A stretch of 64,000 nt of DNA, taken from the NCBI GenBank assembly GCA_964558465.1, contig CAZLEF010000001.1:186001-250000 (forward strand), read 5' to 3'. Both the position numbers and the translations under genes were made by a program. This stretch comes from JACJYC01 sp964558465 (GTDB lineage: Bacteria; Bacteroidota; Bacteroidia; Chitinophagales; Saprospiraceae). Under the pieces are notes generated by a model. It saw only the letters and a list, made by a program, of their open reading frames with translations. It was not told where the DNA came from and ran no database searches. Shown piece after piece: positions 1-8,412 of this stretch (position 1 is its first letter; each line of letters begins with the position of its first letter).

Positions 1-1214
1 TCATCGGTACAAGGCAGGCTGGTGATTTTAAATTCGGCTTTTAAGGGGGCAGGTTCCTTGATTTCAATGATTTCGGCTACTGAACAGCCGTTTGCATCCA
101 GGGTGATCAATTTGTAACTCCCTGCGGCCAATCCTTCAAAACAACCATTATCGCCTGCAATCCCGGTGTCGGTCGGACTAATGGCCGGATTCAGGAAAGT
201 CGTATACGGAGGCGTCCCACCCTGGATCTTGAAGCAGACGGCTCCGGATGCCGTCCCTGAACAGTTGGCAGGGTAAACGATGTTCTCACGCTGGATGCCG
301 CCTGCGTTTTCAATGACCACTTTTTTCCAGGCATAACAGTGGTGTGAATCCACTACCAGGATATAGTATATTCCGGGTTGGACGTTTTGAACACAAAAAG
401 CTGGCCCTGTATTCGAGGTCGGATGATAGGGAATGCCCGAAGAGGGGTCCAGGCCGGTCCAATCAGAAACTGTTCCGAAAGGATTGTTCACAAATTGCGG
501 AGGAAGCGTATTAAAGGCCCAGATATAGTAAGGGGGCGATCCGCCGCTGACAAAAACGCAGGCGTCAATCTGGCCGCAAGCCGAAGTGGTGACAGCTACT
601 TCAATCTTGATGGGCAAAGGTTGTTTGACCTCCCACTTGCCGATACCCACGCAGATATCGCCGGTTGTTGTAACGGAGACGTTGTAGATCCCTGCCGCCA
701 GCCCGGATATATCCTCCGTATCGGCCGTAAATCCGTCGGGACCTTCCCAATGGAAAAACAGGGGAGCGAGATCGATGTAAATATGCAAATCGATTTTCCC
801 ATCGCTGCCGGCGTTGCAATTTACCGGCTTCACATCCGCATCCAGTAAATAATCGATCACTGGAATATGAATGGTCAGGCCGCCCGTACATCCCTGCGAA
901 TCGGAGACTGCTACATGATATTGACCGGGATGAAGATCCTGAAAACAGACGGACAGGCCGGAGGTGGTGACGGGAGCATTGTTTGTGCTTTCTGAAAAGG
1001 TGATCGTATAGGGCGGGGCGCCCCCTTCGATCTCAATACAGGCGTCTGCCCCGCTGCAAAAAATCTGGATACTTTGCAACTGAACGCTCAATTCGCAGTT
1101 CGTCAGGGGCTGAAACGAAGCATCCAGTATCTGGGCCCGGGCGGGTGTCAACGCGGTAAAAAATGCAAAAAGGAGAAGCCGGCACAAGCGGCTGATCGGA
1201 GGTTGTAAGATCAT
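1..1214 (-). CDS. SprB-repeat surface/secreted protein, C-terminus beyond window (partial)
   Basis: An open frame of about 404 codons runs to the left edge without a stop, so only the N-terminal part is visible. The best start is the ATG at 1214, which gives a clean signal peptide (arginine, then a leucine/phenylalanine-rich core, cleavage after PARA-Q); in-frame ATGs at 1238 and 1247 are alternatives. The mature part repeats modules of about 80-110 residues, each with a Gly-Gly-x-Pro-Pro-Tyr motif (EGGAPPYTI, SGGSPPYYI, QGGTPPYTT), a turn such as LAAGIYNV or LAAGSYKL, and paired cysteines. This is the pattern of SprB repeats found in gliding-motility adhesins and T9SS-exported proteins of Bacteroidota. 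The total length and any C-terminal sorting domain lie outside the window. The family call is firm; the substrate or adhesive role is unknown. Confidence 0.8.
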   Translation of the reverse strand, partial: MILQPPISRLCRLLLFAFFTALTPARAQILDASFQPLTNCELSVQLQSIQIFCSGADACIEIEGGAPPYTITFSESTNNAPVTTSGLSVCFQDLHPGQYHVAVSDSQGCTGGLTIHIPVIDYLLDADVKPVNCNAGSDGKIDLHIYIDLAPLFFHWEGPDGFTADTEDISGLAAGIYNVSVTTTGDICVGIGKWEVKQPLPIKIEVAVTTSACGQIDACVFVSGGSPPYYIWAFNTLPPQFVNNPFGTVSDWTGLDPSSGIPYHPTSNTGPAFCVQNVQPGIYYILVVDSHHCYAWKKVVIENAGGIQRENIVYPANCSGTASGAVCFKIQGGTPPYTTFLNPAISPTDTGIAGDNGCFEGLAAGSYKLITLDANGCSVAEIIEIKEPAPLKAEFKITSLPCTD

Positions 1215-1400
1215 GATTGCTGTTTTTGATGAAACCATAAAATTCATGATCCAAATTTGCAGGCAGGCTGATCCCAATACAACCGGAAGAATTATAAAAC
1301 GTAGAAGTCCAGGCAAAAACAGGATATCATTCTGCCGGAGGTTTACGACCTTATGGAAACCAATTTAAGACAGGAAGGAATACGGAAAGACGAAAAACAG

Positions 1401-1432
1401 CGATTCCTGACCGAAATAACGGTCAGGAATCG
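1401..1432 (-). terminator. Intrinsic terminator downstream of bTHX
   Basis: A perfect 12-bp inverted repeat (1401-1412 with 1421-1432) encloses an 8-nt loop. On the minus strand the stem is followed by CTGTTTTTCG, a short T run. It lies 12 nt past the stop codon of the bTHX gene, on the correct side for that gene. Confidence 0.75.
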
Positions 1433-1444
1433 CAACCAGATTGG

Positions 1445-1552
1445 TCAGTTAGCGCTTTTTTTGATGACGCGCTTATTTTTTTTAGGCCGGCTGTTGCCGT
1501 GCGAACCGCGCCAGATTTTACCGCGGCGGCTTTTTTTATCACCTTTTCCCAT
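1445..1552 (-). CDS. Small ribosomal subunit protein bTHX
   Basis: A 35-codon gene starting with MGKGDKKSRRGKIWRGSHG and ending RVIKKSAN. The product is extremely basic and glycine-rich, and it matches the Thx/bTHX family of 30S subunit peptides known from Thermus and widely conserved in Bacteroidota. In Thermus the peptide sits in a cavity at the top of the 30S head and stabilises rRNA. The gene stands alone, with a consensus TACATTTG promoter element at 1629-1636 and a strong hairpin terminator immediately downstream, so it is probably a monocistronic transcript. Its length is typical of the family. It is short enough to be missed by gene callers with a 50- or 60-codon cutoff. The call rests on the motif and the basic composition. 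Confidence 0.9.
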   Translation of the reverse strand: MGKGDKKSRRGKIWRGSHGNSRPKKNKRVIKKSAN

Positions 1553-1628
1553 GGCGGACGCTATTAATGGTTAAGAAATTTTTTGCTCCTTTTTCTGCCC
1601 GGTTATCAACGGGCGCTGAAAAGGTTGA

Positions 1629-1636
1629 CAAATGTA
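1629..1636 (-). promoter_or_regulatory. Bacteroidota-type -7 element for bTHX
   Basis: TACATTTG on the minus strand is an exact match to the Bacteroidota TAnnTTTG element. It predicts a start near 1624 and a leader of about 70 nt before the bTHX ATG. That leader contains a small GCCCG/CGGGC hairpin (about 1598-1617). I see no clear -33 TTG at the ideal distance. Confidence 0.45.
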
Positions 1637-1658
1637 CAAAAAATTCCCGAACCATTTT

Positions 1659-3272
1659 TTATTCCAACACCAAAGGGAGCCGTTTTGGGTATTTAACAGA
1701 ATACCGGAATCCGATCTTGCTGACGGCGCCGGGTTTTATTTGTTGTTCCCAGGTCAGCCGACCTGTTTCGGCATCTACCTGTGCATCCCTGGCGTTTTCC
1801 AGTTTAACCTCAATTTCATCCGAAGTTGAAAGCGGGACCTGGTCCACAATTACAATATCAACAACCTGGGCTTTTGTATTCCGCACTTCCAAATCCCAAC
1901 CGATGGTTTGTGTCACTTTCCCGCCGAGTGCCTGTTTGTCTTTGAACTGGCGGTCTTTGGTACGCGTAATGACGATGCCTTTATCCCGGCCAAGGGAGAC
2001 CTCGAGTGTGTCCTGGGTAACTCCCGGGTTGAGATAAGTTTTACCTAAAAAAGCGCCCTCCAGGTATAAGTTGGCCTGTCCGGGTAAAAGGTTGTATTGA
2101 TCCCAATCCGTGATCCGGGCTGTCAGGTAGGCGTTGAGGTCCAGTTTGGGCGCTGCGTAATAACGGTAGGTAGCCGGTAATTCATAAGCGCCGATCCGGA
2201 CAGTATGGGGCTGCCCGTCGCCGGGAATATCATAAGGCGCCTCAATTTTGTATTGGCGGGTAGTGGTCTGTTCCAATTGAGAAACAGCGGCATAACCTGC
2301 ATTGGCTTCCTGTTCTTCGGCCGCCTTAGCCGTTGGCGCCAGGTCCTGATCGGCGTAACGTCTGACGTTTTCTTTTTTTTCCAGGCGGTCATAAAGTGCC
2401 ACGGGCGTTTCCGGATAAAGTCGCCAGACCTGTAAATCGGGGCGGGCGCCGGGTTCAGCAGGATTCCCGGTAGAAAGGCTGAGTTTAACGCCAGTCCAGT
2501 CTTCGCCGGAATTTTGAAAAACATCGGCCTTCAATTGTACGGAAACGGGTTTTGAGACGCTGACCACTTTCAGGTCGTAGCTCGGCCGCCAACCGGCGTT
2601 GCGGGAAAGGTAGTTGAGTGAAAACCGGGCATTCAGCGCTGTTTCGGCCAAAACGGTGACCCAGATTTCACCGCTGGCCTTTTTCTGAAACTGGGCCATC
2701 GTGGTGTTGAGTTGTTGGCGCACTTTGTCGAGCTCTTCCTGGAGCGTTTTTTTTCGTTTTTCAACCTCCAGTTTTTCCAGTTTGATTTCCCTGAGCTTTT
2801 TGCGGTAATAATCCACCAGGGCCTGGAGTTCTTCCATCCTGACCCCGTTTTGCTGGCCCCCGGTATTTTTGTTGGCCAGGATGAGGTTTTCTTCTTCGGT
2901 CAATACCAGAAGGTCGGCCTGTTCACGATTGAGTTTGTCCTGCAATGTTTCCAATTGAGCTTCCAGCTTTTTGATCTCCTCATTCTTTTCAAGTAGGCTG
3001 ATGAAGTTGTTTTGGAATGTTACCGACAAAATCGTGAAATCACCGGTTGCACTAAATTGAATGCTGGCCGGGTCCAGGTCGGGAGATAATCCTGTGAATT
3101 TCAAAACAGACTGGCCTGCGGGAACATTACCCTGGCCGGTGCGGGAAATCTGTGCGCCTTGCCGGAAAACACTGACTTCCTCGATTGCAGTTGGGATGGT
3201 CTTTTCAGGGCCGGCGGCCTGAAGGCTGTCTGCGGCGAGAATACCCAAAAAGATGCATAAGATCCTGTTCAT
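1659..3272 (-). CDS. MuiA-family protein (DUF4140/DUF4139)
   Basis: A 537-residue exported protein. The start chosen is the ATG at 3272, because it opens a signal peptide (MNRILCIFLGILAADSLQA); the frame stays open for 17 codons upstream but that extension has no export signal. An N-terminal DUF4140-like domain (about residues 25-110, VSVFRQGAQISRTGQ) is followed by a long lysine/glutamate-rich coiled coil (about 90-210) and a DUF4139-like beta domain (about 220-530) containing the typical RNAGWRPSYDLKV segment and an EVRNTK stretch. Proteins of this type are called mucoidy-inhibitor MuiA homologues, but their biochemical function is unknown; they probably form periplasmic or surface assemblies. 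It is divergent from the M28 peptidase. Confidence 0.85.
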   Translation of the reverse strand: MNRILCIFLGILAADSLQAAGPEKTIPTAIEEVSVFRQGAQISRTGQGNVPAGQSVLKFTGLSPDLDPASIQFSATGDFTILSVTFQNNFISLLEKNEEIKKLEAQLETLQDKLNREQADLLVLTEEENLILANKNTGGQQNGVRMEELQALVDYYRKKLREIKLEKLEVEKRKKTLQEELDKVRQQLNTTMAQFQKKASGEIWVTVLAETALNARFSLNYLSRNAGWRPSYDLKVVSVSKPVSVQLKADVFQNSGEDWTGVKLSLSTGNPAEPGARPDLQVWRLYPETPVALYDRLEKKENVRRYADQDLAPTAKAAEEQEANAGYAAVSQLEQTTTRQYKIEAPYDIPGDGQPHTVRIGAYELPATYRYYAAPKLDLNAYLTARITDWDQYNLLPGQANLYLEGAFLGKTYLNPGVTQDTLEVSLGRDKGIVITRTKDRQFKDKQALGGKVTQTIGWDLEVRNTKAQVVDIVIVDQVPLSTSDEIEVKLENARDAQVDAETGRLTWEQQIKPGAVSKIGFRYSVKYPKRLPLVLE

Positions 3273-3442
3273 AGGTAATTTGGTTTTATCATTAGATGCG
3301 ATTGTCCGACAATTTGCACACAAAACCTGGCAAGAAGGCCGTCTTTTTTATCTACCTTCGCAATGAGCAACAAATCTCATATTAAAACAGGCGTAAGCCT
3401 GCCACTGTTTCATCACTGCTGTTACAGCCAAAAAGAACTTGT

Positions 3443-5014
3443 ATGAACAAAACAATCCTTTTTTCCGTTTTGCTCGGCTTATGCTGCATATCCCTCCAGG
3501 CGCAGGATAAGGCCGATGAAAAAATCAATACCATTATCCGCAAACACGGCCTTGAGCAAAGCCAGGTAATGGAAACAGCCAGTTGGCTTTGCGATGTTTA
3601 CGGGCCGCGCCTTACCGGGTCGCCTATGTTGGATAAAGCCACTGCCTGGGCGCAGGAACAATTAAAAACCTGGGGACTGGAACAGGTACGCACGGAATCC
3701 TGGGGCCCTTTTGGCCGCGGGTGGGAGCTTAAACATTTTGAGATGCACGCCACAGCGCCAAATTATTTTCCGATAATCGGGTATCCAAAAGCCTGGTCGC
3801 CATCCACGAAGGGATCGGTCAGCGGAGAAGTGGTCTTTCTGGATGCAAGCGCAGTGGAAGACCTGGAAAAATACAAAGGCAAGCTGAAAGGCAAATTTGT
3901 TTTGACGGATACATTGCGCGCTCCCCAGCCCTGGTATGAGGGTACGGCCAGCCGTCTGGATGCCGAAGATTTGCTGAAGATGGCCAATGCCCCTGCGCCG
4001 ACGCCAAGGAGTCTCCGGAACTTTGGTCCCCGCAACGGTGAATTTTCCAGGGCCCTGACGGATTTTCTTTACCAGGAACAGCCGCTGGCTATGATCGACC
4101 GCAGTTTTAAAGGCGACCAGGGCACGGTATTTGTTTCCGGCGCCAGAGCTAAAGAAGGCAATGCACGCGATGAGAAGGCTGAGATCATTCCGCAGGTTAC
4201 GATATCGGTAGAGCACTACAACCGGATTTTCCGTTTGCTGCAGAAAGGAATGACGGTCAAACTCGCCATGGAGCTGTCGGCTGAATATTCCAATCCCGAT
4301 GGTATGGAACACAACATCATTGCTGAAATACCGGGAACCGATCTGAAAGACGAGGTGGTCATGTTTGGCGCTCACTTTGATTCCTGGCACACGGCAACGG
4401 GAGCGACTGACAATGCCGCGGGTTCCGCTGTAATGATGGAAGCTGCAAGGATCCTGATGGAAACCATAAAAGAAAGCGGCGTTCAACCGCGCCGGACGCT
4501 GCGCATAGCATTGTGGACGGGGGAAGAACAGGGTTTACTGGGTTCGGTAGGATATGTCAGCCAACATTTTGCAGAAATGAAAGGCCGTACAGCCCAATCT
4601 GTCAAACCGGAACAAGCCAAAATTTCCGCGTATTATAATATGGACAACGGTACCGGGAAGATCCGCGGGGTATACATGCAGGGCAACGATAAAGTAGAAT
4701 CCATTTTCAGGGTTTGGCTCGATGCCTTCAAAGACCTTGAAGCGACCACCCTTTCTTTGTCCAATACGGGCGGTACCGACCATCTTTCATTTGATGCAGC
4801 CGGAATTCCGGGATTCCAGTTCATCCAGGATCCGATGGATTATTCCACCCGGACCCACCATTCCAACATGGACAACCTGGATCATCTGGTGGCAGACGAC
4901 CTCAAACAGGCAGCGACGATTATCGCATCTTTTGTCTGGCATACTGCCCAGCGCGATGAGATGATCCCGCGCAAACACCTGGATTTGGGAGATGCGCAAA
5001 GCGGTGGGAATTGA
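3443..5014 (+). CDS. Secreted M28-family zinc aminopeptidase/carboxypeptidase
   Basis: A 523-residue exported peptidase with a signal peptide (MNKTILFSVLLGLCCISLQAQ). A PA-like insert (about 110-270) precedes the M28 catalytic domain. The co-catalytic two-zinc ligands can all be recognised: H311 in AHFDSW, D323 in TDNAAG, E362 with catalytic E361 in TGEEQG, D401 in NMDNG and H472 or H473 near the C-terminus (TRTHHSNMDN). This arrangement is standard for glutamate carboxypeptidase-like or aminopeptidase members of Bacteroidota, which degrade peptides outside the inner membrane. Substrate preference cannot be read from sequence. It converges on aroA, with a long hairpin between the two genes. 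Confidence 0.92.
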   Translation: MNKTILFSVLLGLCCISLQAQDKADEKINTIIRKHGLEQSQVMETASWLCDVYGPRLTGSPMLDKATAWAQEQLKTWGLEQVRTESWGPFGRGWELKHFEMHATAPNYFPIIGYPKAWSPSTKGSVSGEVVFLDASAVEDLEKYKGKLKGKFVLTDTLRAPQPWYEGTASRLDAEDLLKMANAPAPTPRSLRNFGPRNGEFSRALTDFLYQEQPLAMIDRSFKGDQGTVFVSGARAKEGNARDEKAEIIPQVTISVEHYNRIFRLLQKGMTVKLAMELSAEYSNPDGMEHNIIAEIPGTDLKDEVVMFGAHFDSWHTATGATDNAAGSAVMMEAARILMETIKESGVQPRRTLRIALWTGEEQGLLGSVGYVSQHFAEMKGRTAQSVKPEQAKISAYYNMDNGTGKIRGVYMQGNDKVESIFRVWLDAFKDLEATTLSLSNTGGTDHLSFDAAGIPGFQFIQDPMDYSTRTHHSNMDNLDHLVADDLKQAATIIASFVWHTAQRDEMIPRKHLDLGDAQSGGN

Positions 5015-5041
5015 TGGTTTTTAGTTTAAGATCGTTTACTT

Positions 5042-5136
5042 TGGTTTATGGTTGTTCATTGTTGTTCATGGTCGTTAACTGCCGTTTTTAAACCGGATAT
5101 CAACGACAATCAACAATAATCAACAATCATAAACCA
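5042..5136. repeat. Long imperfect inverted repeat between convergent genes
   Basis: Two 35-nt arms (5042-5076 and 5102-5136) match as inverted repeats at 30 of 35 positions, around a 25-nt centre. Two of the five mismatches become G-U pairs if the plus strand is transcribed. The arms are made of short repeated words (GTTGTTCAT, CAACAAT). The element fills the gap between the stops of the M28 peptidase and aroA, so a bidirectional terminator or a small non-autonomous repeat are both possible. Confidence 0.75.
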
Positions 5137-5152
5137 TATTGAACACTCCCAA

Positions 5153-6397
5153 CTATCGTTCAACCACAAACCCCAGTTTCTCCAAATCCTCGTAAAATTC
5201 CGGGTAAGATTTCACGACCACCATCGGGTCGTTGATCGCAAGCGGGCCAAATGACGCGAGCGGGGCAAAAGCCATAGCCATCCGGTGGTCTTCGTAGGTG
5301 TTGAAAACCGGATGGCCGGTCAGATCCGCCTTTCCTTCACACGCCCAGTATTCTTTTGGCGTTTTATCCATAGCCAGGGGGGAAAAACGGACATTTATTT
5401 TTCCAAGTTCATCGCGCAATGCCGAAAGACGATCCGTTTCCTTTATCCGGAGAGTCTCCAACCCGGTAAAGACGCCTTTCACGCCCATCCCGGCACAAAT
5501 AACTGCCAGGGTCTGAGCAATATCCGGGCATTGAATAAAATCCCACTCAAAAGTCCGGGCAAGCGGCCGGCCATTTTTCAGCAGCCGGGCTCCGTCAGCA
5601 TTGAATTCCGTTTTGATGCCAAAATTTTCCATGATTTCAACAAGTGCGCTATCCCCCTGGACGCTATCCGGGAAAAGTCCGTCGAGTTGCAAGTCCAGTT
5701 CTCCGGCAAAGGCAGCCGCTGCATAATGATAAGAGGCAGCCGACCAGTCGGCTTCCACCCGGAACGGCCGGGCCTCGTAATCCTGAGGAGCGATATAGAT
5801 AGAATTGCCTTCCCATTGATGGCGGACGCCAAAATAGGCCATTTGGCTGAGGGTCATTTCAATATAGGACCTTGAAACGATCTTTCCCTCCAGATTCAGC
5901 GTCAAACCGCTTGGCAAAACAGGCGCCACCATCAGCAAAGCAGAAACAAACTGACTGCTGGTTCCGGCTGAAATGGAAAGACTGGAAATTCTACCCATCC
6001 CGGAGGGTTCGCCGATCCGGAGCGGCGGATATCCCTCCCGTTCCAGGTAGTCAATGTTTGCACCCAGGCGCCGCAAGGCTTCTACCAGAACGCCTACTGG
6101 TCGTTGTTTCATACGCTCGGTTCCGGTCAGGATTTGTTCTCCGGGCTGTAATGCAAGAAAGGCCGTGAGGAAACGGAAGGTAGTGCCGGCAGGCCCCGCG
6201 TCGCGCACGGGATCTTTGCTTTCCAGCAACGTTTGCAACAACCGGGTGTCGTTCGCATTGGCGAGCCGGTAGATTTCGAATGGCTGTTTGCAGAGCGCCC
6301 GGATGATGAGGGCCCGGTTGCTGATACTTTTAGAACCGGCCAGATCGATCCTGGTTTTAATGATCTTATCCGGTTTGCGGAGGTTAAAGATGGTCAT
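5153..6397 (-). CDS. aroA: 3-phosphoshikimate 1-carboxyvinyltransferase (EPSP synthase)
   Basis: 414 residues, normal for the enzyme that joins phosphoenolpyruvate and shikimate-3-phosphate in the sixth step of the shikimate pathway. Landmarks are the N-terminal LAGSKSISNRALI (shikimate and phosphate binding), GPAGTTFRFLTA (PEP binding), KETDRLSALRDELGK and the C-terminal YEDHRMAMAFA. The sequence is the compact, divergent Bacteroidota form, and the usual LPGSKS is replaced by LAGSKS. The ATG start is unambiguous. It lies 56 nt downstream of phoH on the same strand, so co-transcription is possible. Cytoplasmic. Confidence 0.95.
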   Translation of the reverse strand: MTIFNLRKPDKIIKTRIDLAGSKSISNRALIIRALCKQPFEIYRLANANDTRLLQTLLESKDPVRDAGPAGTTFRFLTAFLALQPGEQILTGTERMKQRPVGVLVEALRRLGANIDYLEREGYPPLRIGEPSGMGRISSLSISAGTSSQFVSALLMVAPVLPSGLTLNLEGKIVSRSYIEMTLSQMAYFGVRHQWEGNSIYIAPQDYEARPFRVEADWSAASYHYAAAAFAGELDLQLDGLFPDSVQGDSALVEIMENFGIKTEFNADGARLLKNGRPLARTFEWDFIQCPDIAQTLAVICAGMGVKGVFTGLETLRIKETDRLSALRDELGKINVRFSPLAMDKTPKEYWACEGKADLTGHPVFNTYEDHRMAMAFAPLASFGPLAINDPMVVVKSYPEFYEDLEKLGFVVER

Positions 6398-6453
6398 TGA
6401 AGGTAAAAATTGTAAAGAAAGGCTCTTTGGAGACCGGGCCGGTTATGATTGCA

Positions 6454-7440
6454 TCACTCTTCCTCTTCTTCCACTGCATTTTTGCGCCGCATTTTTTCAT
6501 CCGATTTTTCATAGCGTTTGATGATCTCCTTCACCAGGCGATGGCGAACGACGTCATCAGCAGTGAGATAAACCGCTTCGATCCCTTCGAGGCCTTTGAG
6601 CAGGTCGATAGCGCGCTTCAACCCCGATTTCTGGTGGAAGGGCAAATCGATTTGGGAAAGGTCGCCCGTAATGATGCATTGGGCGGATGGCCCCAAACGC
6701 GTCAGGAACATTTTGATCTGCATTGTAGAGCAGTTCTGGGCCTCATCCAGGATAATAAAGGCGTTGTCCAGCGTCCGCCCGCGCATGAAGGCAAGGGGTG
6801 CGATCTCAATGACCCGCGTCGTCATGAACTGGTTCAGTTTTTCAGCCGGGATCATATCGTCCAGCGCGTCATAGAGTGGTCGCAGATAGGGGTCGATTTT
6901 TTCTTTAAGGTCACCGGGCAGAAAACCGAGGCTTTCGCCGGCTTCCACGGCAGGCCGGGTCAGGATAATTTTCCGGACTTTTTTATTTTTCAGTGCCCGT
7001 ACGGCCAATGCAACCGCGGTGTAGGTTTTTCCGGTTCCGGCGGGGCCAATGGCAAAAACGATATCGTTTTCTTCTGAGGCGCGGATCAGTTTTCGCTGGT
7101 TTTGGGTTTTGGCCTTGATTTGTTTGCCCTCGCGACCGAACAGAATGGTATTTCCTTCGCTGGCAGCTACCCGCGATTCAAACGGATTTTCACCGTTCAT
7201 CAAATCGGTTACAACCTGAACGGAGAGTTCATTGTGCTCCTTGAGGAGGCGAACCATTAATTCGAACTTGGACTTGGCCTTTTGGGTCAGTTTTTTGTCG
7301 CCGGATATTTTAAGGTGCTGTCCTCTGGAGGTGAAGGTCACATCCGGAAAAGCTTTGCGCAGAAGATTGAGTTTAATGTCGTTTTCTCCGAATAGTTGGA
7401 GCGGGTCTACTCCTTCCACATTCAAAATGATCTCGCTCAA
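6454..7440 (-). CDS. phoH: PhoH-family ATPase
   Basis: 328 residues with a KH-like N-terminal segment (about 1-90) and a PhoH P-loop domain: Walker A GPAGTGKT at 132-139 and Walker B FIILDEAQN, followed by a helicase-like TGDLSQIDLP. PhoH/PhoL proteins are cytoplasmic ATPases linked to RNA metabolism and ribosome maturation, although the exact reaction is not settled. The start is a TTG at 7440: an in-frame stop lies just upstream and there is no in-frame ATG before the P-loop region. The C-terminal tail is highly charged (KNAVEEEEE). The following gene is aroA. Confidence 0.93.
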   Translation of the reverse strand: MSEIILNVEGVDPLQLFGENDIKLNLLRKAFPDVTFTSRGQHLKISGDKKLTQKAKSKFELMVRLLKEHNELSVQVVTDLMNGENPFESRVAASEGNTILFGREGKQIKAKTQNQRKLIRASEENDIVFAIGPAGTGKTYTAVALAVRALKNKKVRKIILTRPAVEAGESLGFLPGDLKEKIDPYLRPLYDALDDMIPAEKLNQFMTTRVIEIAPLAFMRGRTLDNAFIILDEAQNCSTMQIKMFLTRLGPSAQCIITGDLSQIDLPFHQKSGLKRAIDLLKGLEGIEAVYLTADDVVRHRLVKEIIKRYEKSDEKMRRKNAVEEEEE

Positions 7441-7528
7441 TAGGAATTATTTATTTTGTTAAACCACGAATGGCCTTCATACAGGTTAATAACTCATTTC
7501 AGGGGCCAAATGTTCCATCCCACTACAG

Positions 7529-7536
7529 CAAAGTTA
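7529..7536 (-). promoter_or_regulatory. Candidate -7 element upstream of phoH
   Basis: TAACTTTG on the minus strand fits TAnnTTTG and lies about 90 nt upstream of the TTG start of phoH. A TTTG further upstream (7547-7550) is spaced too closely to be a normal -33 element, so support is moderate. Confidence 0.35.
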
Positions 7537-7622
7537 GTGATTAAAACAAATCCTTTCCTCCTGAGTTCTTTGGGTTTTTTAATTTTGCTGCTGCCGGGCT
7601 GATTTACAAACAATGAGAAATT

Positions 7623-8399
7623 ATGCCAATTGTAACGCTGACCACAGATTTTGGATGGCAGGACCCCTACTTGCCCAGGATCAAGGGCGGATTATTGTGT
7701 CAACATCCGGGGATCACGCTTGTCGATATTACCCATGACATTACCTGTTACGATATTGTGCAGGCGGCCTTTATTTTTAAAAACGCCTGGCAGAGCTTTC
7801 CCGAGGGAACGATCCATCTGATCAGTGTGAATGATTTTTACCAGGGTCGGCCACATTTTCTGGCTATCCGGCACAACGGGCATTATTTTCTTGGGCCGGA
7901 TAACGGTGTTTTCTCCCTGGTGTTTTCCGAAATGCCTGAAGAGGTTTTCGAACTGCCTGAGACAGAGAACGATCCCATGCAGTTGAAAGATATCTATGCG
8001 GGAGCGGTAGGGCATATTACCCGCGAAAAACCTTTCAACGAGATCGGCAGGGTGCGCGAAGCGATCGAACACCGGATCACGTTCCAACCGGTCCTGGGGC
8101 CGGCCTATATCCGGGGTTCGGTCATCCGGGTTGATCATTTTGACAATGTCATCACGAATATTAGCCGGGCGCTTTTTGAAAAAGTAGGATCAGGCCGAAA
8201 TTTCAAACTCCATTTCAAGCGGAATGAACCGATTACCAGCCTTCACCGGCATTACCACGATGTACCGGTTGGAGATACCTTATGCCTGTTCAATTCGGCA
8301 GAATTGCTGGAAATAGCCATCAATATGGGCAGAGCAGGGAGTCTGCTGGGGCTGAAAGTGGAAGATACGGTGCAGATCGACTTTGAGCTGTTGTCGTAG
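7623..8399 (+). CDS. SAM hydrolase / SAM hydroxide adenosyltransferase (DUF62 family)
   Basis: 258 residues, cytoplasmic. The N-terminus MPIVTLTTDFGWQDPYL and the GPDNGVFSLVF motif are typical of the fluorinase/chlorinase superfamily. In ordinary bacteria this superfamily uses water or hydroxide to cleave S-adenosylmethionine into adenosine and methionine. The C-terminal domain carries VDHFDNVITNI, which is also characteristic. Halogenating members are rare and nothing here points to halide use. It stands alone, convergent with the GlmU-like gene 13 nt downstream. Confidence 0.92.
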   Translation: MPIVTLTTDFGWQDPYLPRIKGGLLCQHPGITLVDITHDITCYDIVQAAFIFKNAWQSFPEGTIHLISVNDFYQGRPHFLAIRHNGHYFLGPDNGVFSLVFSEMPEEVFELPETENDPMQLKDIYAGAVGHITREKPFNEIGRVREAIEHRITFQPVLGPAYIRGSVIRVDHFDNVITNISRALFEKVGSGRNFKLHFKRNEPITSLHRHYHDVPVGDTLCLFNSAELLEIAINMGRAGSLLGLKVEDTVQIDFELLS

Positions 8400-8412
8400 A
8401 TGACCGGTTAAC

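Noticed and set aside
7623..8399. Fluorinase or chlorinase
   Set aside because: Only the general SAM-hydrolase family motifs are present; no halogenase-specific insertion or biosynthetic neighbours are seen.
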